A stretch of 64,000 nt of DNA from Pachyseris speciosa. Lineage: Eukaryota; Cnidaria; Anthozoa; Scleractinia; Pachyseridae. The translations under genes were made by a program, and so were the position numbers. Within the stretch, counting starts at the first letter, position 1. Every line of letters starts with the position of its first letter. Below are positions 31,486 to 43,756 of this stretch, in pieces. Location of the stretch: NCBI GenBank assembly GCA_016490735.1, contig JAEMWC010000552.1, positions 130,001 through 194,000 on the forward strand, written 5' to 3'. Below the pieces are notes generated by a model. The model worked only from the letters and a program-made list of their open reading frames with translations, had not been told where the DNA came from and made no database searches.

Positions 31486-32602
31486 GCGACTCCACTCGCG
31501 GGTTTTTCGCCTTGAAGCTATATTTTTGCTCGAACGAGTATGTCTTTCAGTGAATGCCCTCTCTTGTAGGATATAAGTGGCGGTTCCTTAAATATTTCTC
31601 TGAGCGTCGGTTGTTTCTCAATAAAATGCCATTTGCTCATGAGGATTTCTTTAAGTTTGGCACTGATGGTTGATATTGTGTTACAAACGGCAAGATTCGT
31701 TTGTTTTCTTTCAGACTTTTTGTCGGAGGGCTTGTTTCCTGTTTTGAAACTTTACTTTTTTTTGAGAGGTTTCTTTGGATAAAGGCTTTAGGGTAACCTC
31801 TATCTACAAGGTGTGTTTTGAAATGTTCTACTTTCTCTTCAAACATTGTTTTAGAAGAGTTTGTCCTCAGAAGTCTTAAAGCCTCTCCTTTCACAAATCC
31901 CCTCCTAACATCGGGTGAAATGTGTATATTGAAATGTCTCAGTAGGCTTCAAATGGGTTTGCACATCAAGAACTGATGTTGTTTCGAATCTTTTGCCTTT
32001 GCATATGATGGTGTCCAAGAAAGTTATTTCAGTTTCTGAAACTTCAGCCGTGAATTTAATTGTAGGGTGGTGTTGTTTGCCTTGCTCAATGAACTGTGTT
32101 ATATCTCCTCTGTTGGTGTTCCAGAGGGAGAAAATGTAGTCTATGTAGCATTTCCAAACGAGCGGTTTAATCACGCCTTGGCTTATAATTTCTGTTTCGA
32201 CTTTTGCCATGAAGATATTGGCGAAGGCAACAGCCATTTTCGTCCCCATAGCAGTTCCATGTGTTTGGAGATAATCTCGTCCATTCAACTGGAATGAATT
32301 TTCTTGTAAAATTAGCCTTAGCGCTTCTTGAAGCTGTTGAGTAGGAATAGGAGGTTTGTTTTTATGGAATGCATCATGTGCTGCGCATATTGTTCGGATT
32401 CCTTCCTCTTGTGGTATATTTGTATATAAGCTCGTTACATCCATTAAAACAAGGATAGTCCCCTTTGGGACTTTCGTTCTCTCTATGAAGTTGATAAAAT
32501 CAGTGGTGTCTTTCAGATATGACTTCTGCTGTTTTGCTATAGGCTGAAGAAGTCTGTCAACAAATGTTGATAGTTTCTCTGTAGGGCCATCGCAGTAAGG
32601 TC
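31486..32602 (-). pseudogene. Penelope-like element reverse transcriptase fragment
   Basis: The frame starts abruptly at about 32602 (DGPTEKLSTFVDRLLQPIA) and runs through YLKDTTDFINFIERTKVP, MDVTSLYTNIPQEEG, YLQTHGTAMGTKMAVAFANI and CYIDYIFSLW. It continues through ITFLDTIICKGKRF and, after a shift, KGEALRLLRTNSSKTMFEEK and KKSKVSKQ to about 31486. This is the RT of a Penelope-like element. The catalytic box, normally YIDD, reads YIDY (GAC to TAC), so the enzyme is dead. The 5' part of the RT and any GIY-YIG endonuclease are missing. Confidence 0.85.
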
Positions 32603-33493
32603 CTTGAATTAAGAGCTACTAAGGCCTTAAACTTTCATTTCACATTTTTTTAAAGAACATTCTCCGTCCTCCCTTTTATGCTGGTTCTCCCGTCTCCCTA
32701 TTTTTTTGCTTCCCCTCTCCCTCCTCCCTATCTTTGTTGGCCGTTTCTCCCTCCTCCCTAAACCGTTCCTCTCCCCTCTGTTCAAGTGAGCGATTCTTAG
32801 GCCGGGCTGGTCTAAAAGAACATGCGTCCATCCAGGATTAGGGGAAACATCGCCCGCTAATAGAACCAGGGCAGCCAAAGAAAACAATACACAAGTTGGC
32901 AGACTTTGACAAATCTGCTTCGCAGAGCGATTTGTTCAGGTTTGGTCTTCAGTTGGAGTGAAGATGTTGCTAACTCAGGCCGTGCCAGTAAATTGCCCAC
33001 AAAAAGAGAGCAGGAGACGGATGTAGTCTTAGATGATGTTTCAAAGGGCATAAGCTTTCTCATAAGAACATAACAGAGATAGAAAATATACATTTTGTGT
33101 AGAGCGCTTCAAAACCGTGGCGTCGCCGCTATCTTGTCACACCTTTGTGAGGTGCCTCTCTCTACCTTGGAGTTTTGTGACAAATTTGTGTATAAAATTG
33201 TTCTTTTAAATAATGATCTGATCCGGAATTTTGCCCCAAAGACCGACAAATAACCGTGAAATAGCCCCTTTAATGGCTAAAATATCAGCACTGTTTAGTA
33301 TGAACTTGCGCGTCACCTAGACAACGGTAGAAACACCGAAACTTTTTTATATCTACTTTTCACTAGAAACTGTGCTGACACTTGCGTAGAATTTCTTATC
33401 AGATAGATATAAAATTCTTTGTCTCCTGTTCGGTTTCACCCACTTCCCTGTTCGGGATGAAAATCCCTCGTGTAAGAACCACATACAGTATCG

Positions 33494-33925
33494 GTGCACT
33501 TAGCGAGTGAGGCTATTTATTTCCATTCAGACTGCAATAAAATATACAAAGGCCTTATCAAAACACACTTTGACTACTGCAGTGTTGTTTGGGATGGCTT
33601 GTCGCAACATCTGAGTAATAAACGTCAAAAACTACAAAATCGCCCCGCCAGAGTTGTTACCAATTCAACCTATGACATCAATGATATCAACTCTAGATAT
33701 CTTCTTAAGTCACTTGTTTGGGAGAACTTATCAATTGGAAGGGCGAAACGAAAGGCATACTTAGTGTAAACGTGCACTAATAAACTCTTCCCAGCCTATT
33801 TTCTACAGTATATTTGCACAAATAATTTCGAGTTATGATCTTCGAGATGCCAAGGGAAAACTCTCTCTTCCGAGACCTAGAACTGACTACCTGAAGCGTA
33901 GCTTTAGCTTTTAACAGTGCATAAA
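33494..33925 (+). pseudogene. LINE RT C-terminal fragment (duplicated)
   Basis: IYKGLIKTHFDYCSVVWDGL, KRQKLQNRPARVVTNSTYDI and LVWENLSIGRAKRKA are the 'FDYCSVVW' and 'KLQNRAARVIT' blocks of CR1/Jockey-type LINEs. RDAKGKLSLPRPRTDYLKRS follows in another frame. A copy starting at FDYCSVAW is at 36626-36980. Confidence 0.8.
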
Positions 33926-36504
33926 TAAAGCTATCATTGATTGAATGATTGATTCATTTATTCGGTTTACTTACTTTATACACCGTTTCGATAATTCTAC
34001 TCGAGATGTACCACAAAACAACGGACATGATGGCAGTTGTCCTTGAAGTCTTCGCAAAGTACGCCTTGAAGTTTATCTCCAAACAAAGGGTTGTTGTGTT
34101 GCAGATTTCTGCCACCATAGCAAAAAAAAAATTGATCCAGAGAAGTCACCGGCTTCATTGTAGAAGATGGTAACAGAGCAATGTCAAGGTAAAGAGAGGA
34201 CTATGGACTCATAATCAGTTGTGAACAGGCGGAAGATGTGAATGAATTTGTTTTCCTAGGACCTATCGTAGACCAGGGGCCTGAGTTGTATACAGGAGTG
34301 ACTGCAGTAAGCTCAAAGTGTTAACTGCAGTAAGGTCAAAGTGTGTAAAGGCTAAGGAAGGTGTGGGAAGCCAGACGATTTGAGAGAAGAACCAAAATAC
34401 AACTTTTTAAGGCATGGCTGCAAAACATGGAAGATTACAAAGGTTGATAAAAGAAAGCAATACCAATCTCTTGGAAGGATATTCAGGATCAGATGGCAGT
34501 AAAAGGTCACACACACATGAAAAGAGGGGCGGTACTAGCAGAGATAAAAAGCAGAGAGTAGAAGAGTTTAGGATATGTACTCAGGCGACCATGCGAGAAG
34601 CCTGGAGAAGGATTGCTGAGAAAGAAAAGGACAAGGCTGGATGGACGAGTTTTAGCGTGGCCAAAGCTGCAGCAGCACAAGAGAGGGCGGCTTAGGTAGA
34701 TGGTGTTATGGTATGCGCCTCCTGGTGTGAAGGGTGGAGCTAGGTAAGTAGGCGTTTCTTCCCGCTGTATCATTGAAAAATATGAACGCGCTCGCTTAAA
34801 TTTTAAAGTGCTGGTTGCGTCTTTTATTATGGGCACGGAAAAAAAGAAAAATAAACCTTATTGACTTTCTTTTCTTTCCTAGAAAAAGACTGCTTAAATA
34901 TCTTATCCCTTTAGTAACAACTGACAACAAAGTCAAAGTCTGCATGCCTGGTCTGAATTGTGCTGCAAGTTTTGCTACAACAAATACTGGCAGTCCATTA
35001 ATGGTTTCATAAAGGAAGCGAATTTGTTTAAATTACGCGAAAAAAATTGACGAAACTATCAGTGTCGAGGCAAGCTGCATCGAGTGTTGACAGCTAATGC
35101 AGTAACCAGGCGTGTGCCACATGCAGAGAACCACGGGCTAAATTACGTGATAGCTTTTGGAAAATTTGGAAAATTGATCGATTCATTTGGATACTAAAGA
35201 CCAAAGACAGTGCCTTTCAATTTTTTCCGTCTTCATCTTTTGATGTTCGCGCTCACTTAGACTTCCACCCGCAAGCTCGATTTTTTTGTCAGAAAATTGT
35301 TCCACCGAGGGTTGCTCACAAGTTTGACAATGCGATTGAGATTGACACAAGACATTTTCTTGCGGATAACACTCAACTCACTTTTATGAGTTTATTTTAT
35401 GCAGTATTTTGATCGCTCCCTTCGCCAGCATTGCGCGCATGCCCGATTTACGCGTTGCGATTGCAACATTTCGCTTTGCTCTCTCCACCGTTTATTTTGC
35501 AACAACGTTCTTGCCGTTTGCCGCCTTAGTTGATTTATTTGATACGAATCCAAACGCACTTACACGGATAGAAATTTGAAGGCGATAAATATGATAGTAA
35601 AAGCTTTAAAGAAATAAAAACTAATTTAAAAAAATATATGATTTTATCAATAACAAAATCCTACATGTGGTAATGTGCTTCCTCAAAATGTGGACGAGGC
35701 GAACTAGGAAATCGAGGCTATCCACTTACAGTTTAGAGCCCCTTTTGCACCATAAAACAAATCCTGTTGGGGGAAATAACGTTTTTTAAAACACTTTGCT
35801 AAAGAGGACTTAAGATTCAAAGAAAATCCAAGAGCCTGAAAAGCAAACCTGTGTCGTAATGAAAATGATCAAAAGGGAAAGTAACATCATTGACAATTTC
35901 CTGTTAATGCGCCAAAGTTTCAGAGCAAGACCAAACTCCACAGCAGCATGGCTAAATTTGCATCGAAGGATAGATGATGCTTGCTAATGAGGTAATCAAA
36001 TTCATTTACACCCAATAAAAGGAGATGTCATATGAAACTCATCATAAGGAAGATCTGTCTTTAAGCAGTTTATTGTCATTCACAAAATAAGAATAAGAGG
36101 TTACCATAGAAACACTTTAACCTGTTAAAAACATCCCTCATATTGGTTTTAGGAGACAATGACGAAAAAACGAGCTCGGTGACCCAGTTAAAAACTTTTG
36201 TAGGAGTGTATTCAGAGTGTATTCCACCTTTAACTTTCCTGTTTTGAGTCCATATTCCGTTCCGTCCACATTCGTTGTTTACCTTCTAAAAGCTCTAAAT
36301 ATAGAACGTGGCTGTAGTAAATCAGGGGAAACATCTGGAGTTTACTCTGTGTCTCTCAAAACATTTTTTCTCTTTGGCAAAACTTGAAAACATTCGAACA
36401 GATACTTCTCTTAACATATTCGTTATTCAGAAGTCGAAAACACAAGACGATTTGATGTATGTCGCAGGTTTCTCAGAAGGAATCCTGATGTCACGCATTG
36501 TTAA
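33569..36504 (+). repeat. Segmental duplication, copy A (~2.9 kb)
   Basis: This block and 36626-39862 match over their whole length with scattered differences and several indels, in direct orientation and only 121 bp apart. Homology starts at ACTTTGACTACTG inside a LINE fragment and ends at ATGTCACGCATTGT. It carries LINE and RTE-like fragments plus about 1.7 kb of AT-rich sequence without a recognised gene. Confidence 0.85.
34150..34740 (+). pseudogene. RTE/CR1-like LINE C-terminal remnant
   Basis: Frames across 34170-34740 give VNEFVFLGPIVDQG, then CKTWKITKVDKRK and LGYVLRRPCEKPGE. These are weak matches to the 'F.YLG...', 'GCE.W.LTK' and 'GHVLRM' blocks of RTE-type reverse transcriptase tails. 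Stops are frequent. A copy lies at about 37150-37750 in the second duplication. Confidence 0.5.
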
Positions 36505-36625
36505 AAAAAAGTCAGAATTCAAACTGCTCTATTTTTGAAACATAATAAAGCACGCTACCGAGCTGAAAACATGGCAGCAGATATATCTTTAAAATGTTTT
36601 TTACCTGATGAAAGAAAAAGCTCTG

Positions 36626-39600
36626 ACTTTGACTACTGTAGTGTTGCTTGGGATGGCTTGTCGCAACATCTGAGTGATAAACGTCAAAAACTACAAAATC
36701 GCCCCGCCAGAGTTATTACCAATTCAACCTATGACATCAACTCTAGATTTATTTTTAATTCACTTGTTTGGGAGAACTTATCAATTGGAAGGGCGAAACG
36801 AAAGGCATACTTAGTGTAAAAGTGCACTAATAAACTCTTCCCAGCCTATTTCTGCAATATATTAATTTTGAGTTATTATCTTCGAGATGCCAAGGGAAGG
36901 GAAAACTCTCTCTAAAACTCTCTTTTCCGAGACCTAGAACTGACTACCTGAAGCGTAGCTTTAGTTTTTAACAGTGTTATAGCTATCATTGATTGATTGA
37001 TTCATTTATTCGGTTTACTTACTTTATACACCGTTTCGATAATTCTTCTCGAAATGTACCACAAATAGCTTGGAGTCTTCGCGAAGTACGCCTTGAAGTT
37101 TATCTCCAAACAAGGAGTTATTACGTTGCAGATTTCTGCCACCATAGCGGAGCAATGTCAAGGTAAAGAGAGGACTGTGGACTCATAATCAGTTGTGAAC
37201 AGTTGGGAGATGTGAATGAATTTGTTTCCCTAGGACCTATCGTAGACCAGGGGCCTGAGGTGTAGGTAGGAGTGACTGCAGCAAGCTCAAACGATTAGAG
37301 GATTTGGGAGAAGGACCAACATACAGCTTTTTTAATGCATGGGTGGAAAACATGGAAGATCACGATGGTTGATGAAAGAAAGCAATACCAATCTCTTGGA
37401 AGGATATTCTGGATCAGATGGCAGTAAAAGGTCACACACACATGAAAAGAGGGGTGGTACTAGCAGAGATAAAAAAAATCAGTTGTCAGGTGGGGTGTAG
37501 AGGGTTGAACAGGTTAGGATATGTACTCAGGCGACCATTCGAGAAGCACTGTATGAGTGCATTAGGGTGAAGGTCTGAGGGGCGTTAGGGAAGAGAAAGG
37601 TCAAAGACAGGATTGCTGAGAAAGAAAAGGACAAGGCTGGATGGACGAATTTTAGCGTGGCCAAAGCTGCAGCATTACAAGAGAGGGCGGCTTGGTAGAT
37701 GGTGTTATGGTATGCGCCTCCTGGTGGAAGGGTGGAGCTAGGTAAGTAGGCGTTTCTTCCCGCTGTATCATTGAAAAATATGAACGCGCTCGCTTAAATT
37801 TTAAAGTGCTGGTTGCGTCTTTATTATGGGCACGTGACCTTCCAATTATGGTTGTGAGTGGAAAATCGGAAAAAAAAATATTTTGAACTGTAAAACACAT
37901 GGCAACTTCCCCTTGGCCAATGCCCATTAAAATCATTTACTCCCTACTTTCCTGGCTTACAACCAATCCTATTGTTTTACATTTCGATATTTTACGCTGG
38001 GCTCAATTTTCTCAAAAGGCGTTCGTGTTGCAGTTGTTAGGAGCAGCGCTGATGAATTCGTTGACTTATACGCAACATTTATTCAGGGGGGAGGAACAGG
38101 TGCTTTTCAGAGCTTTTCTTGTCGGAATAGTTAATGATGTCATTAAAAAGGATAAGTAAACTTTGACCAAGAAAAAAAAAACGTTATTGGCTTTTCTTTC
38201 CTAGAAAAAGACTGCTTATCTTATCCCTTTAGTGACAACTGACAACAAAGTCAAAGTCTGCATGCCTGGTCTGAATTGTGCTGCAAGTTTTGCTACAACA
38301 TATACTGGCAATCCATTAATGGTTTCATAAAAGAAGCGAGTTTGTTTAAATTACGCGAAAAAAATTGACGAAACTATCAGTGTCGAGGCAAGCTGCATCG
38401 AGTGTTGACAGCTAATGCAGTAATAGGCACACATGCAAAGTGACCACGGGCTAAATTACCTGATAGCCTTTGGGAAATTTGGAAAAATGATCGATACATT
38501 TGCATAGGAAAAACGGAAGACCGCGTGTTTTCATTTTTTTGCGTCTTTATCTTTCGATGTTCGCGCTCACTTAGACTTCAACACGCAAGCTCGATTTTTT
38601 TGTCAGAAAATTGTTCAACCGACGCTTGCTCACAAGTTTGACAATGGCATTGACACAAAACAGTTTCTCGCGGATAACACTCAAGTCACTTTTATGAATT
38701 TATTTTATGCAGCATTTTTATCGGTCCCTTCGCCAGCATTGCGCGCATGCCCGATTTACGCGTTGCGATTGCGACATTTCGCTTTGCTTTCTCCACTGTT
38801 TATTTTGCAACAACGTTCTTGCCGTTTGCTGCCTTAGTTGATTTATTTGATATGAATCCAAACGCACTTTCACGGATAAAAATTTGAAGGTGATAAATAT
38901 GATAGTAGAAGCTTTAAAAAATACAAACTAAATTAACAAAAATATATGATTATATCAATACAAAATCCTACACGTGGTAATGTGCTTCCTCAAAATGTGG
39001 ACGAGGCGAACTAGGAAATCGAGGCTATCCACTTACCGTTTAGAGCACCTTTTGCACCATAAAACAAATCCTGTTGGGGGAAATAACGTGTGTTTTAGCC
39101 AGCGTTTACAGAAAACACTTTGCTAAAGAGGACTTAAGATTCAAAAAAAATCCAAGAGCCTGAAAAGCAAACCTGTTTTGCAATGAAAATGATCAAAAGG
39201 GAAAGTAACATCATTGACAATTTCCTGTTAATGTGCCAAAGTTTCAGAGCAAGACCAAACTCCACAGCAGCATGGCTAAATTTGCATCGAGGGATAGATG
39301 ACGCTTGCTAATGAGGTAATCAAATTCATTTACACCCAATAAAAGGAGATGTCATATGAAACTCATCATAAGGAAGATCTGTCTTTAAGTAGTTTATTGT
39401 CATTCACAAAATAAGAATAAGAGGTTACCATAGAAACACTTTAACCTGTTAAAAACACCCCTAATATTTGTTTTAGGAGACAATGACGAAAAAACGAGCT
39501 CGGAGACCCCCATTTTTATTGTCGGGAAATAACTAACATAATAAAATACAACCTCTTGCAAAGTTAAAAATATTTGCAGGAGTGGATTCAAAGCCACCTT

Positions 39601-39862
39601 AACTTTTCCTTTAGTTAGAGTTGCCGTCCATATTCGTTGTTTATCTTCTAAAAGCTCTAAATATAGAACGTGGCAGTAGTAAACCAGGGGAATTATCTGG
39701 AGCTTACATTGGCTCTCTCAAAACATTATTTCTCTCCGGCGAAACTTAAAAACATTCAAATAGACACCTCTCTTAACATATTGGTTATTCAGAAGTCGAA
39801 AACACAAGGCGATTTGATGTATGAGGCAGGTTTCTCAGACGCAATCCAGATGTCACGCATTG
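36626..39862 (+). repeat. Segmental duplication, copy B (~3.2 kb)
   Basis: Direct copy of 33569-36504. It differs by insertions of about 130 bp near 37481-37610 and about 340 bp near 37832-38170, and by many substitutions. This suggests the duplication is not recent. The terminal open frames (36308-36538 in A, 39670-39897 in B, both starting MAVVNQG) correspond. Their product is not recognised. Confidence 0.85.
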
Positions 39863-39865
39863 TAT

Positions 39866-40260
39866 ACGAACTGTATCGAGCCACCCGGTTATGCTGACAA
39901 AATATTGTACCGATTGTGTTATTTCCAAGTCAAAACTCGCCAAAATTGTCATGTTAGGTCCCGGAATCCACTTACAGAACGGCCAGAGACTCAACTTCTC
40001 TCGTGAATTTCCATGACTTTCGGCGGTCCACATGCTGTGAAATTGCTTCTCACCTCTGTTTTCCTTCAATGGTTGCCAATACTCACCGACCCAGCCGAAT
40101 TGCAGCTGCAGTGAACGCTTAAAATCAAGAGACAGTTAGCGTGACGAGCGTGCCAACAAAGATAGAGCCTTCGGTGTTGTGACCCAGCGAAATCTCTATT
40201 GGAACCCCTTATATGGAATAACGAGATCGCCTTGACCCCGTACCCTTGAGAAACTGCAAA
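39866..40260 (+). repeat. Dispersed repeat, copy 1
   Basis: Shares AAAATATTGTACCGATTGTG, ATTCCACTTACAGAACGGCC and further blocks up to the CGAAATCTC..TGG region with 52850-53275, in the same orientation. No coding function is seen. Confidence 0.7.
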
Positions 40261-40855
40261 CAGAACGCACAAAAACAACAACAACAACAATCTTTATTGT
40301 TGCTCTTGATAGAAAGAAGTAAATTATTTAATGGAAATAATTGTTGAAAGAAGAGAGCACAGCCACTCAGAAATAGCAAAAGCTAATTGCGCTGAGCAAC
40401 TGGGCCGTGCGGATAGTAAATAGTAACTATATATTAAGTTGTAGTAAATAAAGGTCTTTCGAGGTGGAGTCAGTATAACCTTGAGCGCTCACTTGGGTCA
40501 GGTGGTGGAAGGTGTCAAATTAAACGAAAACAATCGTATGAAAATTTGCGAATTACGTAAACGACGCCACGTGCTTTCTATTGTGCATTGACCAATGAAA
40601 CACCTCCACGTGTTCCTACTGGGCATTTTGTTGCACAGGAAGAAAAACCGATGTCTAACATGATTTGTAATATACCTACAGGTATTCCGATTAAAAATGG
40701 GTGACACCGAGCTCGTTTCATATACTCTTCTATAATTTTGGTAACTATCTTTTAATGACCGTGAATATATGAAATTCAGTTCTAATATATGATGGTTATT
40801 TATTCATTACTCACGGGCTTATTACGAACCGACAAAATGACCAGCTCCCAGTTCA

Positions 40856-40927
40856 GGCTTGTTAGCTCATTTGGTAGAGCACTGCAACGGCATCGCAGAG
40901 ATCGTGGGTTCGACTCCCGTACAAACC
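40856..40927 (+). tRNA. tRNA-like sequence, probably a repeat-derived pseudo-tRNA
   Basis: The 72-base sequence folds as a tRNA. Acceptor arms are GGCTTGT/ACAAACC with one mismatch, the D stem is GCTC/GAGC, an anticodon-arm-like CTGCA..CGCAG follows, and the T arm is GTGGGTTCGACTCCCGT. The anticodon loop ACGGCAT lacks the universal T33, and the stem has a mismatch. B-box-like GGTTCGACTCC is intact. It is more likely a SINE head or pseudogene than a working tRNA. Confidence 0.4.
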
Positions 40928-41279
40928 TAAAATTTTTTCAGACTTATAACACCAAATTTTGAAATCACTGGTGATCCTTGCAATCTGATTGGCTCTCAAT
41001 AGTGCAATTTATTCAAGAATCGCACCATTTTTGTTTGAAATCCATCAAACTGAAAATGAACAGTGTTATGAATGAAATTTCAGGGATAAATAAATATTAC
41101 TATTGCCAAAAAAACTGTGATTTGAAAACGTGTGTAATAAACTTCGTGTTGTGCAATTTTGGTCTACTTGTTATTTCAAATTAAACTCGCACTGCGCGCT
41201 CGTTCGATTTTGAAATCACGCGTATGATTTCAGACCAAATTGTATTCCACTCAGTTCAAATACCATATTATATTTCACT

Positions 41280-42087
41280 ACTGCTTACGTAGTGTTCCTA
41301 ACCGCCTAACCACTTCCTTCTGGAACGAGGAGTCCGCCAAGGCTTCCCCCTCTCTGGTATGGTATTTGTCTTTGCCATAGAAGTATATATAGAATATTAG
41401 AAATTCCAGTGAAATAGAAGGCATCAAAATAAACGAGAACAAAGAAGTTAAATTATCACAATATGCGGATGATACTACAGCTTTCCTTGCCAACGCTCAT
41501 TCTGTAGGTAATCTTTTTGTACTGCTCTCCAGTTTCCAAAGATGTGCCGGGCTGAAAATAAATGTATCAAAATCCGAAATGCTGTGGCTTGGCTCGATGA
41601 GAAATAAAATAGACGGAATTTTAAAAATCTAAAATAAGTGAAGAGCCTGTTTATGCGTTAGGCACGCATTTTTCGTTCGATGGTGAGTTATAAAACAAGA
41701 GAAACTTCGTCAATAAACTGGCACAGCTACAGAAAACTTTAAACTTCTGGTCACAAAGAGCCATCTCACTTTACGGAAGAATAAATGTTGTTAAATCTTT
41801 AGCCCTTTCAAAAGTTTTTTTTTTTTAGTTCTATGGAAACACCTTCTTACTTCGCCGAAGAAGTGAATAAAATGGTTTTCGATTTCGTGTGGAATCATAA
41901 GCCTGCGAAACCCTTAAAAAAATCTTGGAGAGAGGGCAGTCAGTTAGAAATGAAAGACTTCGTTATCTTTGACAAAGCGTTAAATATACAAACACATACC
42001 ACGGATCCAAAATTACGAAATGTATGGATGTGTTTCATCGAGTATGTGGATTTAATCCAATATCACAACACTCGAGGATGCACGTAA
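41280..42087 (+). pseudogene. L1/Tx1-like LINE reverse transcriptase fragment
   Basis: Broken frames read LERGVRQGFPLSGMVFVFAI, then KLSQYADDTTAFLANAHSV at about 41450-41510 with the catalytic YADD box, GLKINVSKSEMLWLGS, LNFWSQRAISLYGRINVVKS and, at 41833-42087, FAEEVNKMVFDFVWNHKPAK. This order (PLSG, YADD, K.SE.LWLG, FVWNHK) is that of L1/Tx1-group RTs. Several frameshifts occur and the zinc finger is absent. It ends just before the first 20-bp minisatellite. Confidence 0.8.
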
Positions 42088-42130
42088 ACCAGGATGGAAA
42101 TATACAAGTACCGACTTCATAGTACAGTAG

Positions 42131-42365
42131 TATGGATGTTATACCCAAGGTATGGAAGTTATACCAAAGGTATGGATGTTGTACCCAAAGTATGGATGTT
42201 ATACCCAAGGTATGGATGTTATACCCAAGGTATGGAAGTTATACCCAAGGTATGGATGTTATACCCAAAGTATGGATGTTATACCCAAGGTATGGATGTT
42301 ATACCAAAGTATGGATGTTATACCAAAGTATGGATGTTATAACAAGGTATGGATATACCCAAGGT
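42131..42365 (+). repeat. 20-bp minisatellite, array 1
   Basis: About 12 units of TATGGATGTTATACCCAAGG with small variants and a few shortened units. Each unit contains GGTAT..ATACC inverted 5-mers around GGATGTT. All three forward frames are open because the unit has no stop. Confidence 0.95.
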
Positions 42366-43491
42366 AAACGCGTTCCAAAGTAAAATGTGTTTTTCCACAA
42401 AAATCCGGAACTTGTCTGTGAAAAAAGCTAAATTTTGCTCTACATATAAAACGTAATTTCCTCAAGAACATGAAAATACTTGACTGCAAGCATACATTTC
42501 AGTGGAGTTATTCCGTGTTAACACGCGATTAAAGCGCAGTTGCATAAGGTTGTTCATAATTACTGACATTTATTCAGAACAGAATTCCACACTACAGTTA
42601 ACAATCTATAGTTAATAACTACGTGTAATGTGCGGAGACGAAATTTAAACAAGATTACTCAAGAAGTGTTGGATGCATAATTTCTGCCGCTTAATTCATT
42701 ACTCTATCTACAACAATAGGACTGGTGCAGAAATCCTACATCTCAACCTGCTGGCTGAGAAAAATGCATGCATTTGCTCACATTTTAAATCCCGAAAGAA
42801 GCCACATTTCACTTGAGCTAATCGAGCCATGCTTGATCTTTACTTGATAACCATGATATATAACCCTTCCGGACTCTGTGCCGTACTACACACACTTAGG
42901 CCTAGTTTACGTCGCACGTTAATTCAAGGTCCCTCAAGCGACTGAATTTCATTTTCGTCCTGTGTACTCAAACAACACTGCCTTCACCTGCATTTGCAAC
43001 GGCTAAAACTGGCCTTCGATTTCCGCCGCTCACTCAGGAGCGAGACTCCTCAGCGGTGAAGAACGAAATAGGTCGTTTTACTGAGTGTAAGTTCTACAAC
43101 AGTTCCACTTACTTCAATGATTCCTGGCTTAAATTGAGTGTCGCAAAGAAATACCACAGTCGGCGGCGAAGACAAAACACGACAAAATCGCTTAAAATAT
43201 CACTATTGAGACAAAAAGAAGGACGGCCGTACACCACAGGTAAGACAATTTAACTTTTATTTATCGTTGTTCAATACATATATTTAGCGATTCGTCGCTA
43301 GAGCATGAAACATATGGTAAATCCCATACATTTACTATAAAATAACAAAGGGTCACACAAACAGATTGTCTGGGTGCCCTGTGGTGAGAATCGAAAGCGA
43401 CGTGGTCCACTTTGTTCTACTTGCAAACATAAATGTATAAAATCGTTTAGGTTAGTGTAGAGATGTTAGTTATGGTTATGTTATTTGAGGA
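42366..43491. other. No gene recognised
   Basis: Sequence between the first minisatellite and the SINE. A short frame at 43056-43253 ends near an exon-like GGTAAGAC but shows no known motif. Confidence 0.3.
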
Positions 43492-43756
43492 GGCAGGATG
43501 GCCGAGTGGTTTGGGGCGCTGGATTTTAATGCGGTCACCCCGGGTTCAAACTAGCTGGTGTTGTTCTGTAGTCAGTAGGTAGTCCCTGGTTCAACTCCTC
43601 GGTCATTCTTGTAAATAGCCAACTGGTTTGCCTCCGGGCAGCTGGGGTATCATGCTAATTTCTTTATTTGAATTATTTGTTTCTGTATTTGCTCGGCCCC
43701 ACTAGCCTTTGTGCTATAAATACTGCCGAGGGTAAATAAAGGTTATAATTATTATT
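43492..43756 (+). repeat. tRNA-Leu-derived SINE
   Basis: The head GGCAGGATGGCCGAGTGG followed by GGCGCTGGATTTTAATGC is a tRNA-Leu-like A-box region. GGTTCAAACTAGC follows as a degraded B box. A non-tRNA body of about 170 bp ends with GGGTAAATAAAGG and a TTATAATTATTATT tail. About 265 bp in all. Confidence 0.75.

Larger units (their letters stand above)
30394..32779. mobile_element. 2,386-bp TIR element with 4-bp TSD, containing Penelope and LINE pieces
   Basis: AGAGGGGAGAGGAACGG starts the element and its exact complement CCGTTCCTCTCCCCTCT ends it. GTTC is duplicated at 30390-30393 and 32780-32783. Removing the element and one GTTC rejoins the LINE frame as AHLN-IRSL. Both subterminal regions carry G-rich repeats (GGGAGGAGGGAGAAACG on the minus strand) in the same orientation. 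Inside are a zinc-finger LINE C-terminus (31141-31326) and a Penelope-like RT fragment (31486-32602). A 4-bp duplication occurs in Ginger, Chapaev and Sola-type families. I recognise no transposase, so the family is open. Confidence 0.8.
27290..33100 (-). mobile_element. CR1/Jockey-type LINE, near-complete ORF2, with two nested insertions
   Basis: Read from right to left. 32784-32887 begins ORF2 (FSLAALVLLAGDVSPNPG, then LRIAHLN). The frame continues past a 2,386-bp insertion (30394-32779) with IRSLPKHRDEF and MCLTETWL. Next come the APE endonuclease blocks GDFNQDLL, LIDHIYATD and SDHSLV (29690-30034), a linker (29307-29510), and, beyond a 446-bp insertion (28515-28960), the reverse transcriptase. 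AATAAA on the minus strand at 27302-27307 marks the 3' end. Without insertions the LINE would be about 3 kb. ORF1, if any, is not visible. Premature stops make it inactive. Confidence 0.85.

Noticed and set aside
40856..40927. A functional nuclear tRNA gene.
   Set aside because: T33 is missing, the anticodon and acceptor stems have mismatches, and the sequence type is common as a SINE head. It is kept only as tRNA-like.
42094..42383. Overlapping open frames of 71-83 codons (YGCYTQGMDVIP pattern) as a repeat protein.
   Set aside because: All three frames are open only because the 20-bp unit lac​ks stops. There is no start context or non-repeat coding sequence.
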